Shown here: positions 40,401 through 52,742 of the stretch, piece by piece
Position numbering within the stretch: the first letter of the stretch is position 1
How the letters are laid out: each line of letters starts with the position of its first letter
NCBI GenBank assembly: GCA_964057225.1
Contig: OZ059894.1
Location: 9,062,131 to 9,126,130, forward strand
DNA: 64,000 nucleotides
Source: Auanema rhodensis
Taxonomy: Eukaryota > Nematoda > Chromadorea > Rhabditida > Rhabditidae
Reading direction: 5' to 3'
Made by a program: the position numbers and the translations under genes
Notes under the pieces: generated by a model
Told to the model about the DNA's origin: nothing
The model's input: the letters and a program-made list of their open reading frames with translations, nothing else
Databases searched by the model: none

Positions 40401-41778
40401 TATAGCTCCGGTTATATGATATGAAATGATGTGCTCATACGCATATACACACATATATGTATATGAATGTAAATGTATGATGATATCTAATCGTGCTTGT
40501 TATCACAATATTTCGACAGACTCACAGAAAGCCAAAAGATATTTCCTACTTCATCTCATAGCCTACTCCCAGCCAACCGATATTGTATCAGAAGCAGGGA
40601 TCAGATTGCTGTACATAGCATAACTATTTATATCAAACTGGCTTTTACATACTTGCAGCCGTTGTTGTGCCGCAACTTGTCTCACCGAGCAACCCGATAC
40701 GTAGACCGAATTTCAGTACGTCTTAGACCTTTTTTTAGAAACACGTAATGTATACTTTTTTCACTTTTACGTCACTTTTTCACACAACAATGATTTTTTT
40801 ATGATTTGTTTCTTGAAACTGTCAACTATTTGATAGTTTCAGGGCATTTCTTTTTCTTTTTTTTTCTTCCACTTCTCTTTGGGAGTATCCCTATTCCTAA
40901 ACTTGGATTTTGAATACAATAATGATTTTCTTACGGAGTTCAAAGATAAAGGGGATTTACGTAAAACTCATAGATTAATGCACTCTCATACTCCATATTT
41001 AACTTTTTTCAAACCAAAAGTTCAGAAAAACTCACAAAACCTCATAAAATGCTTGAAAAATTATGTCTTTAGTTATGAGGAAGAGAGAAGATTAGTACAT
41101 TTGTGCCACAAAAAAGATTAAATCACAAAAGAGAATGAAAAACAGAGCACAAAGGAAGGAAAGATGATACTAGCAAAGGTTAAATAGTTTGTTGATGATG
41201 CCATCGCTCCGGAAGTTACTATTTCATCTGAGAAGTCACATTCTGTTTTCTGTTTGAATTCAATGTTCACATACCTTTTCTTTTTGACATTTTTCAAGAT
41301 TACCTATTCTCACCCACCACACACCCTTTTACTCTGTTTTCTTCAACCTAAGTTTCAATGTTCTATTTGGTTCACATAGGTTTTTTTCTGTTTTCATTTA
41401 TTAATCTGATTCAAATAAACGGAATTTTACAATGTAGAGGGTGGTAGTTACGAATACATAAAAAATTCAGTAGCACGTATTCTGAGACAAGACTAGAGTG
41501 CTTGTTCTTTGTTTTCTCAGTAAGCTGAGGTAGAAGATTTTTGTCGTATAATTTTCCCATTCATGTCCTCTCTGTACCATATTTGTCTTCGATGTCCCGT
41601 ATCTGTTAATGCTTTGCCCTCAATGCTGGTTCATCTTTCCTCTCTTGGGCTCTCGCTTTCACATTTCCTACTTGTTTCATTTACATCGTCTACTCTTTTC
41701 CTTTGCTTTCTTCATCTCTCTTTCTCTTCTTTTCTCATTATCGTTTCCTCTCAATTTATCGTTTTTCTCATGTTTTGT

Positions 41779-41809
<31 letters not shown>

Positions 41810-44800
41810 TATCATTTTCTCCCAATTGTTCCAGAAATCATTTTCTTGGCATAGCTAACCTATAGGTAGATATGAAGGAAATTCTCCAATTTCTTTATTG
41901 ACAATATGAATATTAGAGTTTTCTACTGCCAACTGACACAACCAAATGAAATAGAGAGGCTAGTTTTGAAAAATCTATTCACACCCTTCATTTCGTGTAT
42001 ATAAGCGAGCAGAGTTTCAAGTCACAATGATGAAAATGGAAAAATAGACGAAAGTTTTCACATGTGTTTATGTATGTGTAAGTGATAATGAAGAGTGAAA
42101 TCATTGAAAATAGAATTTCGGGGAGGGGAACGGAAGACAGATGATGAAGAATATATAAGAAGTAACGAACATGCTCCCAACATCCGAATAATATCTTAAG
42201 GTTTTATATGTTTCTGACAAGAGTGCAAAACAATCGTCGCACATATTAAGGTAGACTCTGCTGTATTTCACAGATTACGTAGAGTTCAAAACAGAACAGA
42301 AACTGTCTGAAATGAGAAGAAAAAAGTCGTTTTTCTTCTTATTTCTGAGGACAACTTTCTGCATAATTCTCACCTGACGGGTATTCTTTTAAAATGTTTT
42401 TCTCATTTTTTTTTCATTAACTGTTTGGAATACCTTTTTACTAACTCTTTGCTCTTCCTTCCTCTTAATCGGAAACTGAATCCACTTTCTCAAAATTCAT
42501 CTTCGAGCAATTCACGTAAAAACAACTCTTATATCTTCTAGTAGACGATTTTTTTTATTTTCTGCTATACTACTTACTGGAGTAGCTTTTGAGATTTGTT
42601 ATACTAGCCACATCACGCTTCTCTACTCGTCGTAACAAACATTACTTCTCATTTTTATAGTTTCATCGAGAGCAAAACTTTAAATTTCGAAAAATAAAAA
42701 AAGTAATCAGAATCAGGCGTCTGTTTTCTTTGAACTTTTTTACATCAGTGCTCGAACTGTCTCTCCTACGTTTTTCGTTTGAAGATATTAAGCTTCTGCT
42801 AGTAATTCAGTTATATCTTCTTCTGCCTTGCAAGGATATAAAATGAAATTTGTCTTTTTCGCTTTTTCTCGTGGATTTTTATTCAAAAAAAAAGTGAGAT
42901 ATGTGTTAAGAGCATAATATAAAGTTCTAATATTATGAAGATAATGCTGGAAAGTCTGCAAAAGCGTTACTAACAATACTTCCAGCATTCTATTATTATC
43001 CGCATAGACTACATGCTGCTATAATTGGTCAAATCGAAGCGCATTACCGATGTCTGGCTACTTGCAAACTGAAGATGTTGAATAACCATTTAAAACTCTC
43101 AGCTCATAAAGCTTCAAAAAGTTAAAGAACAGCAGTTTTCTCTATATTTAACTTGCTTTTTGACATCATGTACTTCTAAGCTATTTGTTTGCAATGGATA
43201 AGAAATGAGAAGTTGAGTTCAGAAGTTTCAAATCGCCGTTAAGCACATAGCAGACTTCAATCATCTTTCCTTCTTGCGTTTGCCCAGTCAACTAACTTCC
43301 CAGATGGCCTTTCCCACCTTTTTCTCTCATCATCTTTTTCATGTTCTCTTTAACTTCACATATATTGGGCTGTCTCTCGCAAGTCTCTAATAGATCTCTG
43401 AGATATCAAACTCTCTCTTTCTCCGCTCCCCCCACATGAACCCTCCCTCAATACCGCCATTTCTACATTTGTTGCTATTGTTTTTCGATCTTTGAGTCTA
43501 TTACGATTGAACTTTCCTGAATCTTTTAAAAAGTAATTCGACCCATCAGCTTCAAAATGAAATTTCCCAATTTAAATGAGGAACAACAGTTTTCAATGTT
43601 GTAAACTAGAAAAAGCTTCATAGACTTCGTCGGCAATCGCATCTCTGCTCATTCGCAACCTCTTATTCCCGTTGTCTTCTGTCCAGCTCTCATGAATAAT
43701 TTATTGTCTTCAACGCTGAACACCACAAAAACTTTGTGCCACATCAGAAGGCATTCAAGTTGATCATTTCTGATCGTCAACTGTTGTGTTGTGCATTCTT
43801 TATTCACTATTCGAAACAGTCTCCTCGATTGAATTTCAAAACATTTTACTCCAAAATATTCACCAAATTACCTCATGTTTGTCTACTTCATACTCTTACT
43901 ATACACATATTATGCTTATGTCTGTATCATGCCCACATCAACAATTGTTTCCAGTCTCTATAGTCTAAATCGAACCAGAGTTATCAGGCAATTATTTTGG
44001 ATTATTTTGAAATGTCGTCGTTAGAATATAACTAAAATGTTCGTTTTCTTTTACATCTTTTGACAGTTGTAGCATTTTAATATTTTATTTGAAGAATATG
44101 AAGCCGGGATATATATTTATTATAGAAGATGTTCGATGTTCTATAGAAATATGTATATATAACTAGATATGTAGCTATATTGCTATTATTAGTCGACAAT
44201 TCAATGATTTTTCACTCAAATTTTATACATTATTTCCTAACATGCATATAATATATATATTGTTTATAGTTCATTGTATGGGAGATTGAAAAACCAGCAT
44301 TGTCTCTCCTTTTAATCACACAAAACCATAATATGCTTACTTGCGTACTTTTTATAGTTTCTCTGATTTTGTTGTGAAAATCCAAAGTTGTTAGTAATGC
44401 GATGAGATGAGATGAGAAGTTGCATCGTGATTGAGCAGCTAGTTCGTTTGTGTTTCATTTCACTTCCCCCATTCATAACTCAGACCGATATCCGGCAAGC
44501 TATAACAATACGTAGCTGGATTAACGAGACAGTCTTAGCTCTGACCCTGGAATGCGTGATGATTCATTGTGCTTTCACAGCCAGCATCATGATGACAGTC
44601 GTTCGGTCTTTTGTCTTATCCCAACGTTCTCTTACACTCATCTCGCAACCATCACAGTATTTCGCTTATTTTCGGACATATCTACGTCGTTTATCCGTAT
44701 GTGAGTTCTAACGAAAGTTGTTTGCGCGTCATCATCAAATCTTGTGCATTTATCACAAAAAGGTTTGTGAAATTATAGTTTTACAAGAGAGGCTTAAACG

Positions 44801-47800
44801 AAATAGAGATAAAGGATGGGAAAACTGGTGAGTTAATGGGTAGCACAGTAGCGTATGCTACCAACGTTCACTGACAAAGAGAGATGTATAGTTAGTTCCT
44901 CCTTCTTTTTTTCGAAAAGAAAAAGTTGGAATGATTATATAAACCATTGAAAACGTTAAATAACCAAGAGTCATGGTAAAGCTTCAAACTACTCTCATGG
45001 GAGCATTAACAACCAGTCAGTCTGCGAACCCTAGAATTCTCTACATTCCATTTTCTTCACCTATTTTCCTATTTTTGAGAAAGTTCTCGATTCGAAAATT
45101 TGTTTTTTCGTTTTCGTTTCTGGTTTTTATTTGAACTTTTCTTTTTATCTTAATGTACATACATACCTAGAAGGATAATTCTCAATTGATCCAACAAAAC
45201 TCTTATGAATATACCGTTATTCGTCACTTGATAGAAAACAACATAAAAATAAAAGAAACAAAACGGATATGTGAGAAATGTTTAAATCCAAAAATAGAAA
45301 ACAGTGATTTTTGCATCATAATAAAGGTACGAAACTTCTTTCTCATTACTTTAATTTCATACTAATTGAGTTTAACACCATAATGTTGTTATTCGTTCTT
45401 CGCACTCTCAGTATTTTCTTGACAGCACAATAATGGCACTTTATTCTATATTCTTTGCCTTACTTTCTCTCTCTATCTATCTTATTCTTCTTTTACTTCT
45501 TCTTATCACTCCCTCGTTCGTTCTCTCAGATATTTGAAGATTTTCGGATGAAAGGGAATAAAACATGGGTGTGTACTTCATCTCTTCAAGTAGTTAAACT
45601 GCTTGTTTAGAAAAAAATGTTTCTGATGTCTTATGGGTCATTGCTAGACGCACTCTGTCTTCTTCTTGTGTTCCGAGACTGAATACTTTTAGATGTAAAC
45701 TCGAAACATACATTGTATCTAATACATGCAGAGTAATTAACTCATCTTCGAATCATATAATTAAAACAAATAATCTTAACTATATGATCTATATTCACAT
45801 TTCATTCTTAATCATTCCAAATAATATTTGTGATTTTCGTTTTCAAAAACTTCACGTGCGCCACGTGAACTGCGGCAGACGCATTTTGCTTTTAAGCGTC
45901 GCACTAAACGGTTAGCTTCTTCCTCTTCAACACCTCTCTCATTTTTTTTCCATTTCAGCATCTTCATGTATTTCTAATTCTTTTATTTCATATTTATGAT
46001 TAGAGTATGTTCATTAATTTGAAAAATAATATGAATTTCATATTCTGGTAAGATATTGATATCTCGTGTTTTTTTTTTCGAAAACCTTTTTTTTTCGTTT
46101 AAACTACTCAAATATTTAAAGCAAACTATTTTTCAAAATATGAACTATTCTGTGAATGTTTTCAACCAATTTAGTTGTCCTTTAGGATAACTCATCGTTT
46201 TTTGTTGTTTTTGATGCCATTGTAGTACATTATACACCTCTTGTAGTTCTATTAACCATTTTATACACATATATTCTCAATATATATCTCAATAATATAA
46301 TTTTTTTTATCTTAAAATGTTTTTTGTATCACTATCTATTACGTTATAATATACGTTACAGATTTGAAAGTTACAAAAATGAAAAAATCGCGTCGATGAA
46401 CTACGATTATGGCCAATACAAGTCTCCCAAACTGTATCGTGATACTTCCCAATCCAGAACCTTATGTGTAAATTTATAATAATTTAATTTTTGAACATAA
46501 AGGAAGGTATGTTCAGACAATTTTCACAAATTGTGAACGGATGGATGACGACGATTTGCGTCGTGTTGGGAAGTTCCTTCAATATGCATGGTATACACAG
46601 CGTTATCATGAATGCTGACAAAGTGAGAAGACAGATGATTATTGACAACTCACTTCGATATTACAGAATCGTGGAGTTGTCCTAGGCGTTTCAATGGTTT
46701 TTCTGGGATTATGGGATACGGTTCTATTATGGTGTGCCTTCTTCTATTATGGTATCAAGCATATGCCATTTGGCTTCGTAACTTCTGAAATTCTGAACCA
46801 GCTCACACCATGGTTTCATGCATTTTCTCAGATTGCCAATACAGCTTCAGTAAGTAATTTTTCATGGCTTTGTTTCATTTTATGAAAGCCAATACTACTA
46901 AAAACACTAAGTTCGGACTGAAAGACATATTCAAGTTGCTGTGACAATACCAAGTTACTTTCACCCAAACGTGAACGAACAAAAAAACTTATTTGAAATT
47001 AGTTTAAAGGAAATTCTTCCGCATAAGTATTAGAATAAAGTTGTTATATATGCGATTTTTGAACTAACAACTTAGCCAGAAAGCGTCTTGCAGACTTAAT
47101 GCTGCTGCTCTTCAAGCTTTACCACATAATGACGGGTTTCCGTTCTGAATACTTGATTGCACGTTAAATTCTCCGCATGGAACTTGACATCCAAAAATTT
47201 GCACAACCATATGCTAATCAGAGGATACAGAGAAAAGTTCGAAACTTTTTAAAACTTTTTTCTTTTCATTTAGCGCAAAAAGTTAAAATAGAATATATGA
47301 TTGCCGAATAATTCAAACTTTTTTGAATAAAATGAAAGAGATTTTGTGTATGAGGAGGGAAACAAAATTTCCACAAACAGATTTCTCAGATTTTATGAGA
47401 ATATACATTACAGATATGGTGTGTAGTAGCTATTACTCTACAACGATTCATGGCTACAAGAGATCCGTTTCGTTCTAGTAGGTCACCAGCATTTGCTCAC
47501 TCATTTCGTAGTGAACGACGTATCTCGTTCATTTCATGTTCAACATATCGACGACTTTTACGGTATATTTACAATATAATAGCTAATATAATAAATTATT
47601 GTGATTATAGAATGCCTTTCATACTCTCAATCTGTGCCATAATTATAAATGTTCCAGCTTTTTTTGAGATTATAGCTCAAGCTTGCTACAACAAAACGCT
47701 TAATCGGATGTCGGTTCATGTAAGTTTTCAACTTTGACATTAACTTTGAAATCAATTAATAAGCAGAGAATATGAACATAAATATATGTTATAGCTAATT

Positions 47801-50800
47801 GTGACACCATTTCGACGGGATGCTGTTTATAAGATGTATCGACTGCTATCTCGTATGATACTTATATCAATTGGTCCTAATATATTCATATTATGTAATT
47901 TATAAATTATTATAATCAAGTTGGAATATGCTTTTTTCCAGGCATCACGCTCATCACAATCTACATTCTAAAAGGCTCCAATCGTTCTAGAAGGCAGTTA
48001 TTTCAAATGAGTGATATGCTGATAGAACGACACGCTTCAAGGTTAGTAAAACTTTTATAAGTTTTCATGAAATAATTATTATATTTTGATTTTATTTTTC
48101 AGGGAAACCACGCAAACCTGGATTTCTATCATACTTGTTTTTAAGTTTTTACTACTTCGAAGTTTAACATTTGCGGTAAATTTTAAATATAGCTTGAAAT
48201 AATAAATTTGTAAATCTTTCAGCTGGATATAATGGAGATGACTATTGGTGTAACAAATTTTTTTGTTGTGGATATTAGCAATTTTTTACTTATTCTTAAT
48301 AGTGCTACGAATTGTATTCTATTTTTGAAGGTAATACAACTTAAAAAGCTTAAATTGACGGACAAGCTTATCAATGATGTTACTAATCCAAACTTTTCTT
48401 AGGCTAAACAATGGATGGATAATCGATGGCATGAAAAGAAAACAATCAAACGTAAGAAAACATTATGTGATGCTAGGTATAAAATCTGTTCTTGATGGCA
48501 ATTATTTTTATTTGTTACAGTCTTTTGCAAGGAGAGAGAGCAGCAATTCTTCATAAAAGTTGGCAAAATGCTCTGGGGATGACAAATGGCCAGCTTGGCT
48601 TGCGGGTTCTGTACTCTATGCTCAGAAAGCATCCAGCATTATTTAATGTTTTCCGGATGCCAAATCAAACCATATATTCTACAGAAAAGGTTTGAATACT
48701 AGCATTATGAGTATTACAATCATTATCTGCTTTATAGTGTCCCGCAGAACCAGAGCTTGTAGCCCTGCTGACAAATGGTCAACGAAGAAGCTTTGATATT
48801 ATAACAAATACCAAGTAAGTAATTTGTTAATGAGCACTACTTGATGGTATTCGTTATTGTTTTCTCTTCAGATATCAAGAAGTAGCTGATAGGATAACCT
48901 CTTTCATTACGGAAATGATTGACCTCATGATGAGAGGACAACCCGAAGACGTAAGATCAAATCTGATATTTCATTCACAAAAATGACCAAAAATCTCTTT
49001 TTTTCAGTATGTAGTTATGAGAGTCCGTCGTATTGGAGCTATTCATTACGATAAAGGAATTCATTTCTCATCGTCAGTGTGGAAAGAATTCAAAAATAGC
49101 ACAATATCTATTATTGCCGAATGTGATTTCGATTCTCAAGTGGTATGTGCATGTAGTCATAAGCAATACAATCAAATTCAATGAAATCATATTTCAGGAA
49201 CGAGATGCGGCTATGGACGCATGGAATATCTTCACTTCATTCATAATACGGGAAATGAAAATGGGCACCTGGGCCATTGGCGAGACACTTGGTACTATGC
49301 CCTGATTCAATATCAAATTCATAATCATGATTCTTAATATATTAATTTGTTGTATACTATTTCAATTCCTCAAATATTTTTCCTCAATAGATTTAAAGCA
49401 GATAGTTATAGATTTACTATTTTTTTCATATTTCATTGAATAGTTTTCAATTCAAACATGAACGAAAATAGGTTTTAGATACTCATCTTCACTAGATTAA
49501 TAGCTTAAAGTTTAGGCTTTAGCGATTTTTTTCTTTTTTTAAACGGAAATCTAGAAGACGTATCTATATGAACACTGAGAATACGATATACTATATCTCA
49601 TATCAGATCTCAGCAGTATCGTCATTTCGCCAGTTTTTTTAAACAAAAAAACAAACTTTATTTGTATTTCAAAGAATTGTAGTTACAATTCTGTAGAAAG
49701 TTATAAGATGAACTTGAAAAAAAACAACTTTTCGAACATGTTTGAATTGAAATTCAAGATTTTTAACTTCTGTGTTTCATCTTCTGCTATTAGAGAGAAC
49801 ACTGTGTATACATACATATACGCTACTCATTGCTTATTACTCAAAATAGTTTGGTCCCGCCACTCTAAATACGGGTTTTCTTTATCAATAATCCCTCCGA
49901 CTAATTCAGTTGTCAATTATGATCTACATGTAATTTTTATGAACAAAGTTCGTGTCTTTGTCTTCATCAGACATCATTCTGATCTCTCAAAAAAAAATAC
50001 TTGGAATCAATCAAACACATCTACCCAATTTCACATCTTACTTTTGTATAATTTTTTGTTTATTTTATAGTATTTTTTACTGAAAAATATAAAATTACCA
50101 GGTATGAGAATTCGATGATTTGTTTTTTTAACTACGATTTTTTATATATTAAAGTTTTTTTTAAAGTTGTTCGTACCCGATTATCATATCGAAACTGTCC
50201 GATCGTTGTAACATTATCCAGATAGAGTTGAGCACTTCCTTTGTTAAAGACAACTTCATCCTGAAATTATTCAAAGATTTTTCCGATTTGAGGATAACAA
50301 ACTTACATTTGCTCCCGGTATCAACTTCATATGAAGAAATGGAAATTCACCAACAATGATCCAGTTATGGGGATCATGAAAAGATCCGAAATATATTTCA
50401 GGCTCAAAAAATACATCTGAAAAACACAGAAAGGTTTAAACATTTGAAATTACAACTAACGCTCTGGGCTTTTCCGTCTCTGACATTGGTGAGATCCTTG
50501 TTTTCCTATAATACAGTTGTCATTAAAGTATATGACACCTGTATCAGAAAGATCTATCTGGCTTACCTAAGAAAATAATTGAAATAAATTGAAATACAAA
50601 AATCTCACATCAATATCACTATCCAGAACAGCAACAGTTAGCTTTTCTTCTTCAAAAACTATATGATCACCTTAAAAATCATACGAAATTGCATACAAAT
50701 CATCAAGATATCTAACCTGCACAAGGAGTTCCTTCATTCATCCAATTAGCAATTGAACTAATTTGATTATTTGGTACGAATACATACTTTGATCCCAACG

Positions 50801-50840
50801 AGTATTGTAATAAATATATAAATATTAAGAATAAAATCAT
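25350..50840 (-). CDS. AMN: Amnionless-like membrane protein, 15 exons, about 494 aa
   Basis: Amnionless family: a type I membrane protein which in vertebrates brings cubilin to the cell surface and drives endocytosis. Exons, 5' to 3': 50840-50717, 50670-50609, 50566-50461, 50416-50307, 50260-50177, 27385-27329, 27276-27127, 26535-26442, 26360-26296, 26222-26136, 26077-25981, 25936-25871, 25826-25736, 25689-25563, 25514-25350; all phases agree. A signal peptide (residues 1-17) is followed by the family's NW...PC and DPHNW motifs, a cysteine-rich VWC-like segment (about 237-262, ending CCSICGG), one membrane helix (about 370-390) and a cytoplasmic tail of about 105 residues with an NPMF endocytosis-type motif (475-478). 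The length is close to the vertebrate protein (about 450). The N- and C-terminal halves are joined across a 22.8 kb intron by family order and phase 0 at both edges; a small missed exon is possible. A 44 bp intron (25937-25980) removes an apparent frameshift. Confidence 0.88.
28738..28776. repeat. Short perfect hairpin, 17 bp arms
   Basis: AACATTTCTTTTAATTA (28738-28754), a 5 bp loop and the exact complement (28760-28776). It lies in the giant intron with no coding role seen. It is shorter than a typical microRNA precursor. Confidence 0.85.
32006..32050. repeat. (CT)n-rich tract
   Basis: An interrupted CT run in the giant amnionless-like intron. Confidence 0.85.
34341..34442. repeat. Long (CT)n microsatellite
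   Basis: The longest CT run in the window, about 100 bp with only TTT interruptions. It produces false Ser/Leu-rich open frames on the + strand at 34172-34475. Confidence 0.95.
41779..41810. repeat. (CT)n microsatellite
   Basis: A CT run with one TTT interruption in the giant amnionless-like intron. Confidence 0.9.
46354..46361 (+). promoter_or_regulatory. Candidate trans-splice acceptor of the GLB-33-like gene
   Basis: CGTTACAG ends at 46361, 34 bp before the chosen ATG. The leader carries an out-of-frame ATG at 46379 with a six-codon frame whose TGA overlaps the main ATG. The frame of the main protein is also open back to the acceptor, so an upstream coding exon joined by cis-splicing remains possible. 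Confidence 0.45.
46396..49305 (+). CDS. glb-33: GLB-33-like globin-coupled GPCR, 15 exons, about 551 aa
   Basis: A chimeric receptor: a rhodopsin-class, neuropeptide (FMRFamide-like) 7TM domain followed by a globin domain, the architecture known as GLB-33 in C. elegans and Ascaris. Exons: 46396-46467, 46503-46622, 46667-46849, 47414-47562, 47611-47719, 47795-47894, 47942-48041, 48103-48175, 48223-48330, 48403-48476, 48521-48689, 48738-48814, 48872-48950, 49008-49142, 49198-49305; all phases agree. TM1 is near 35-55, TM2 65-88, TM3 112-134 ending LQRF (in place of D/ERY), TM4 176-197, TM5 232-252, TM6 279-299 and TM7 312-337 with NSATN in place of NPxxY. The globin spans about 367-545, with helix A Trp377, CD1 Phe407 and proximal His484 in IGAIHY. 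The usual distal His seems absent (Val449 or a neighbour). The first intron is 35 bp with a weak AAAG acceptor, so the N-terminus is the least certain part. The whole gene lies inside an intron of the amnionless-like gene, on the other strand. Confidence 0.92.
49306..50176. other. Interval between the GLB-33-like 3' end and amnionless-like exon 5
   Basis: This is the rest of the giant intron. It must contain the 3' UTR of the GLB-33-like gene. No AATAAA close to its stop is obvious. No coding exon was recognised; an open frame at 49708-50070 is low-complexity and has no family. Confidence 0.6.
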
Positions 50841-52084
50841 GATTAGAGTTGGTATGTGACCTCAGGTAGACTGAATAAAGTAAATCAATGAGGCAGCCTT
50901 GTGCAATTTGATCCACCTAAAATGATGCGTAATATAAACAATTTTTATAAACACATTACATTTCTATCCGTAAAATATAATAAAAAATTAATTTAATTAT
51001 AATAATTATTATAATAATTTGTTTTTATTTATTTTCGACATTATTATATTAAATAATATTTTTTTTATTTTATAGTCAACTTTGCTTTTTTTTAGTTTGC
51101 AATGCTCTTTATAGATTTAAAAAAACTTTTGCTAAATTCTTAACTGAATACAGAGAGCTCAAAAATTGGCTGATTTTTAAATTTTTTTTCCAGTTTTGAA
51201 AGATATTTCATTTATTTTTCTGTCATTTTTTGCTGAAAACGGTCTGTCAGAATTTAGATCTTTTGTTTGATTTTACTCAAGCTATAACTCGAAATTTTTT
51301 GAAGTTTAACTTTCTATATTATATATTTATATAAATATATAAAAATATAAAAAGTTTTGAAACATTCTTGAACAATATCTAAACTCTTAAGTTTTACATA
51401 AAATATTGTGAACTAGAAAGATTAATCACGAAAAAGTTACTCACTCTCTGAACCATAGACATATTACTAGTTGCTTAAAACTAACGAGTATTTCATAGCT
51501 AAGCTTTATCTTCCTCTATCTATTGTCAGAATGGGCCAATCGCACAAAATGTGGTATTAATCTGATCTAGTTCTCGAGCTTTGTTTAACCAACAATACTT
51601 TGTGTCGCTTTTCAAACTGACAAAAATTGTTCTTTCTCTTGTAATGTATTTGCTAAATGCTTATGTTTTAAATATATATTTTTAATTTTTAGAATACTAT
51701 CTGTACATTCGATAATTGAATTTTTTCTAATTTTCTTGTTAGTTCATATATTTCATTTTCTTAGTCTATGCTGATTTATTTGGTGATCAATCAATAATCA
51801 AACAATAAATTAACATATGTAAAGTTAACAATATTTTTTTTCAGTCTTCATATTCCTTAAAGAGTGGTTGCTTTCTATTCAATTTGTTCTTTTAATACAA
51901 TTTTATGAATAGTTTTCAATATATTCTTTCATTTCAAACTTTTCACTATACAGTTGGCGTGCAATGAAAAATGGGTAACACTTGAATATATTTGTTACGT
52001 ACTTGGTTCAATTCATCGAGACACTTGTATTCCACGACCCTTGCTGCTTTATCTTATTATTCCTTGACTCCAATTTTGGAAACA
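50841..52084. other. Divergent promoter region of the amnionless-like and SAYSD1 genes
   Basis: About 1.2 kb of very AT-rich DNA between the start codons of two genes transcribed away from each other. An acceptor-like CTATACAG ends at 51953 on the + strand and may receive the SAYSD1 leader. No coding sequence is recognised. Confidence 0.6.
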
Positions 52085-52742
52085 ATGCAAGAAGCTAGAG
52101 AAAGATTGGAAAAGTTCAGGAAGCAACATCAATCGGAAGAAATTAAGAGCACAGAGGCTCAGGATGACAATAACGAGCATGTATGTTTTTCACTACATGT
52201 TATTCCTCAATATATTCAGTATTGTTTCCTTTGAGTTTGGCTAGACACCATGGATCATTAAGTTCCTTCTTTTAGGCGGATTCTCCAATGCCAGCTTCAA
52301 ATTCAACTGGGATTTTGTCGCTTTTGGATATCGACTTGCTTGACAGCGCGCCGTTTCGGTTGTGGCGTCGGTGCTATGAAGCTGATTCAACGAAAACTTT
52401 AGTCATAACACTGCTTTTATATGTAATAGGACAAGCTTTCTTTTTATGGTGAGGTTTTTCAGCCCTAATAGTTTATTATGATTTAATTTGGAAAACTTAA
52501 TTCATTCTTCTGAAGGGTTCAATTTGGAGCTGTGTATTTTGTTTTTTCCGTGCTGATTGCCATTTGTCTATCTCTGGGAAAAAGAAATAGCAACGAGGTT
52601 GATGCAATTTACTAATTTATTCCATATATGTTATTTGTAGGTGTCTGCGTATTCAGTTTTTAATCCTCAATGCAAACGGTTACTAGGACAAATGACTGCA
52701 GAACACTTTGAGCGAGATGTTTTAATGAAAAAAGTTCGTTAG
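52085..52742 (+). CDS. SAYSD1: SAYSD1 (SAYSvFN domain protein), 4 exons, 150 aa
   Basis: A small ER membrane protein. The human protein acts at the Sec61 translocon as a sensor of UFMylated ribosomes in translocation-associated quality control. Exons: 52085-52180, 52276-52448, 52516-52597, 52641-52742, phases consistent, stop TAG. The N-terminal 32 residues are charged and helical (MQEARERLEKF), like the human N-terminus. Two close hydrophobic segments (about 72-88 and 92-110) form a membrane hairpin. The C-terminal domain opens with the signature SAYSVFN and has the TAEHFER motif that matches the human TAEQLER. Length is near the human 183. The ATG chosen is the first in its frame; upstream out-of-frame ATGs (51965, 51971) would have to be in the leader if the transcript starts that far up. 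It is head-to-head with the amnionless-like gene. Confidence 0.9.

Larger units (their letters stand above)
27386..46395. other. Main part of the giant amnionless-like intron (22.8 kb in all, 27386-50176)
   Basis: Contains no recognised exon apart from the nested GLB-33-like gene that follows. It holds a short perfect inverted repeat at 28738-28776, CT tracts at 32006-32050, 34341-34442 and 41779-41810, and many T-rich stretches. Minus-strand open frames at 27588-27809, 28500-28742 and 29064-29408, and plus-strand frames at 40879-41121 and 44412-44711, have ordinary composition but match no family I know and have no supporting splice context. Regulatory sequence for the nested gene is expected near 45.8-46.4 kb but no motif can be assigned. 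Confidence 0.7.

Noticed and set aside
40879..41121. 80-codon + strand frame in the giant intron
   Set aside because: No family resemblance and no splice or start context.
44412..44711. 99-codon + strand frame upstream of the GLB-33-like gene
   Set aside because: Some hydrophobic character, but no receptor motif and no splice link to 46396.
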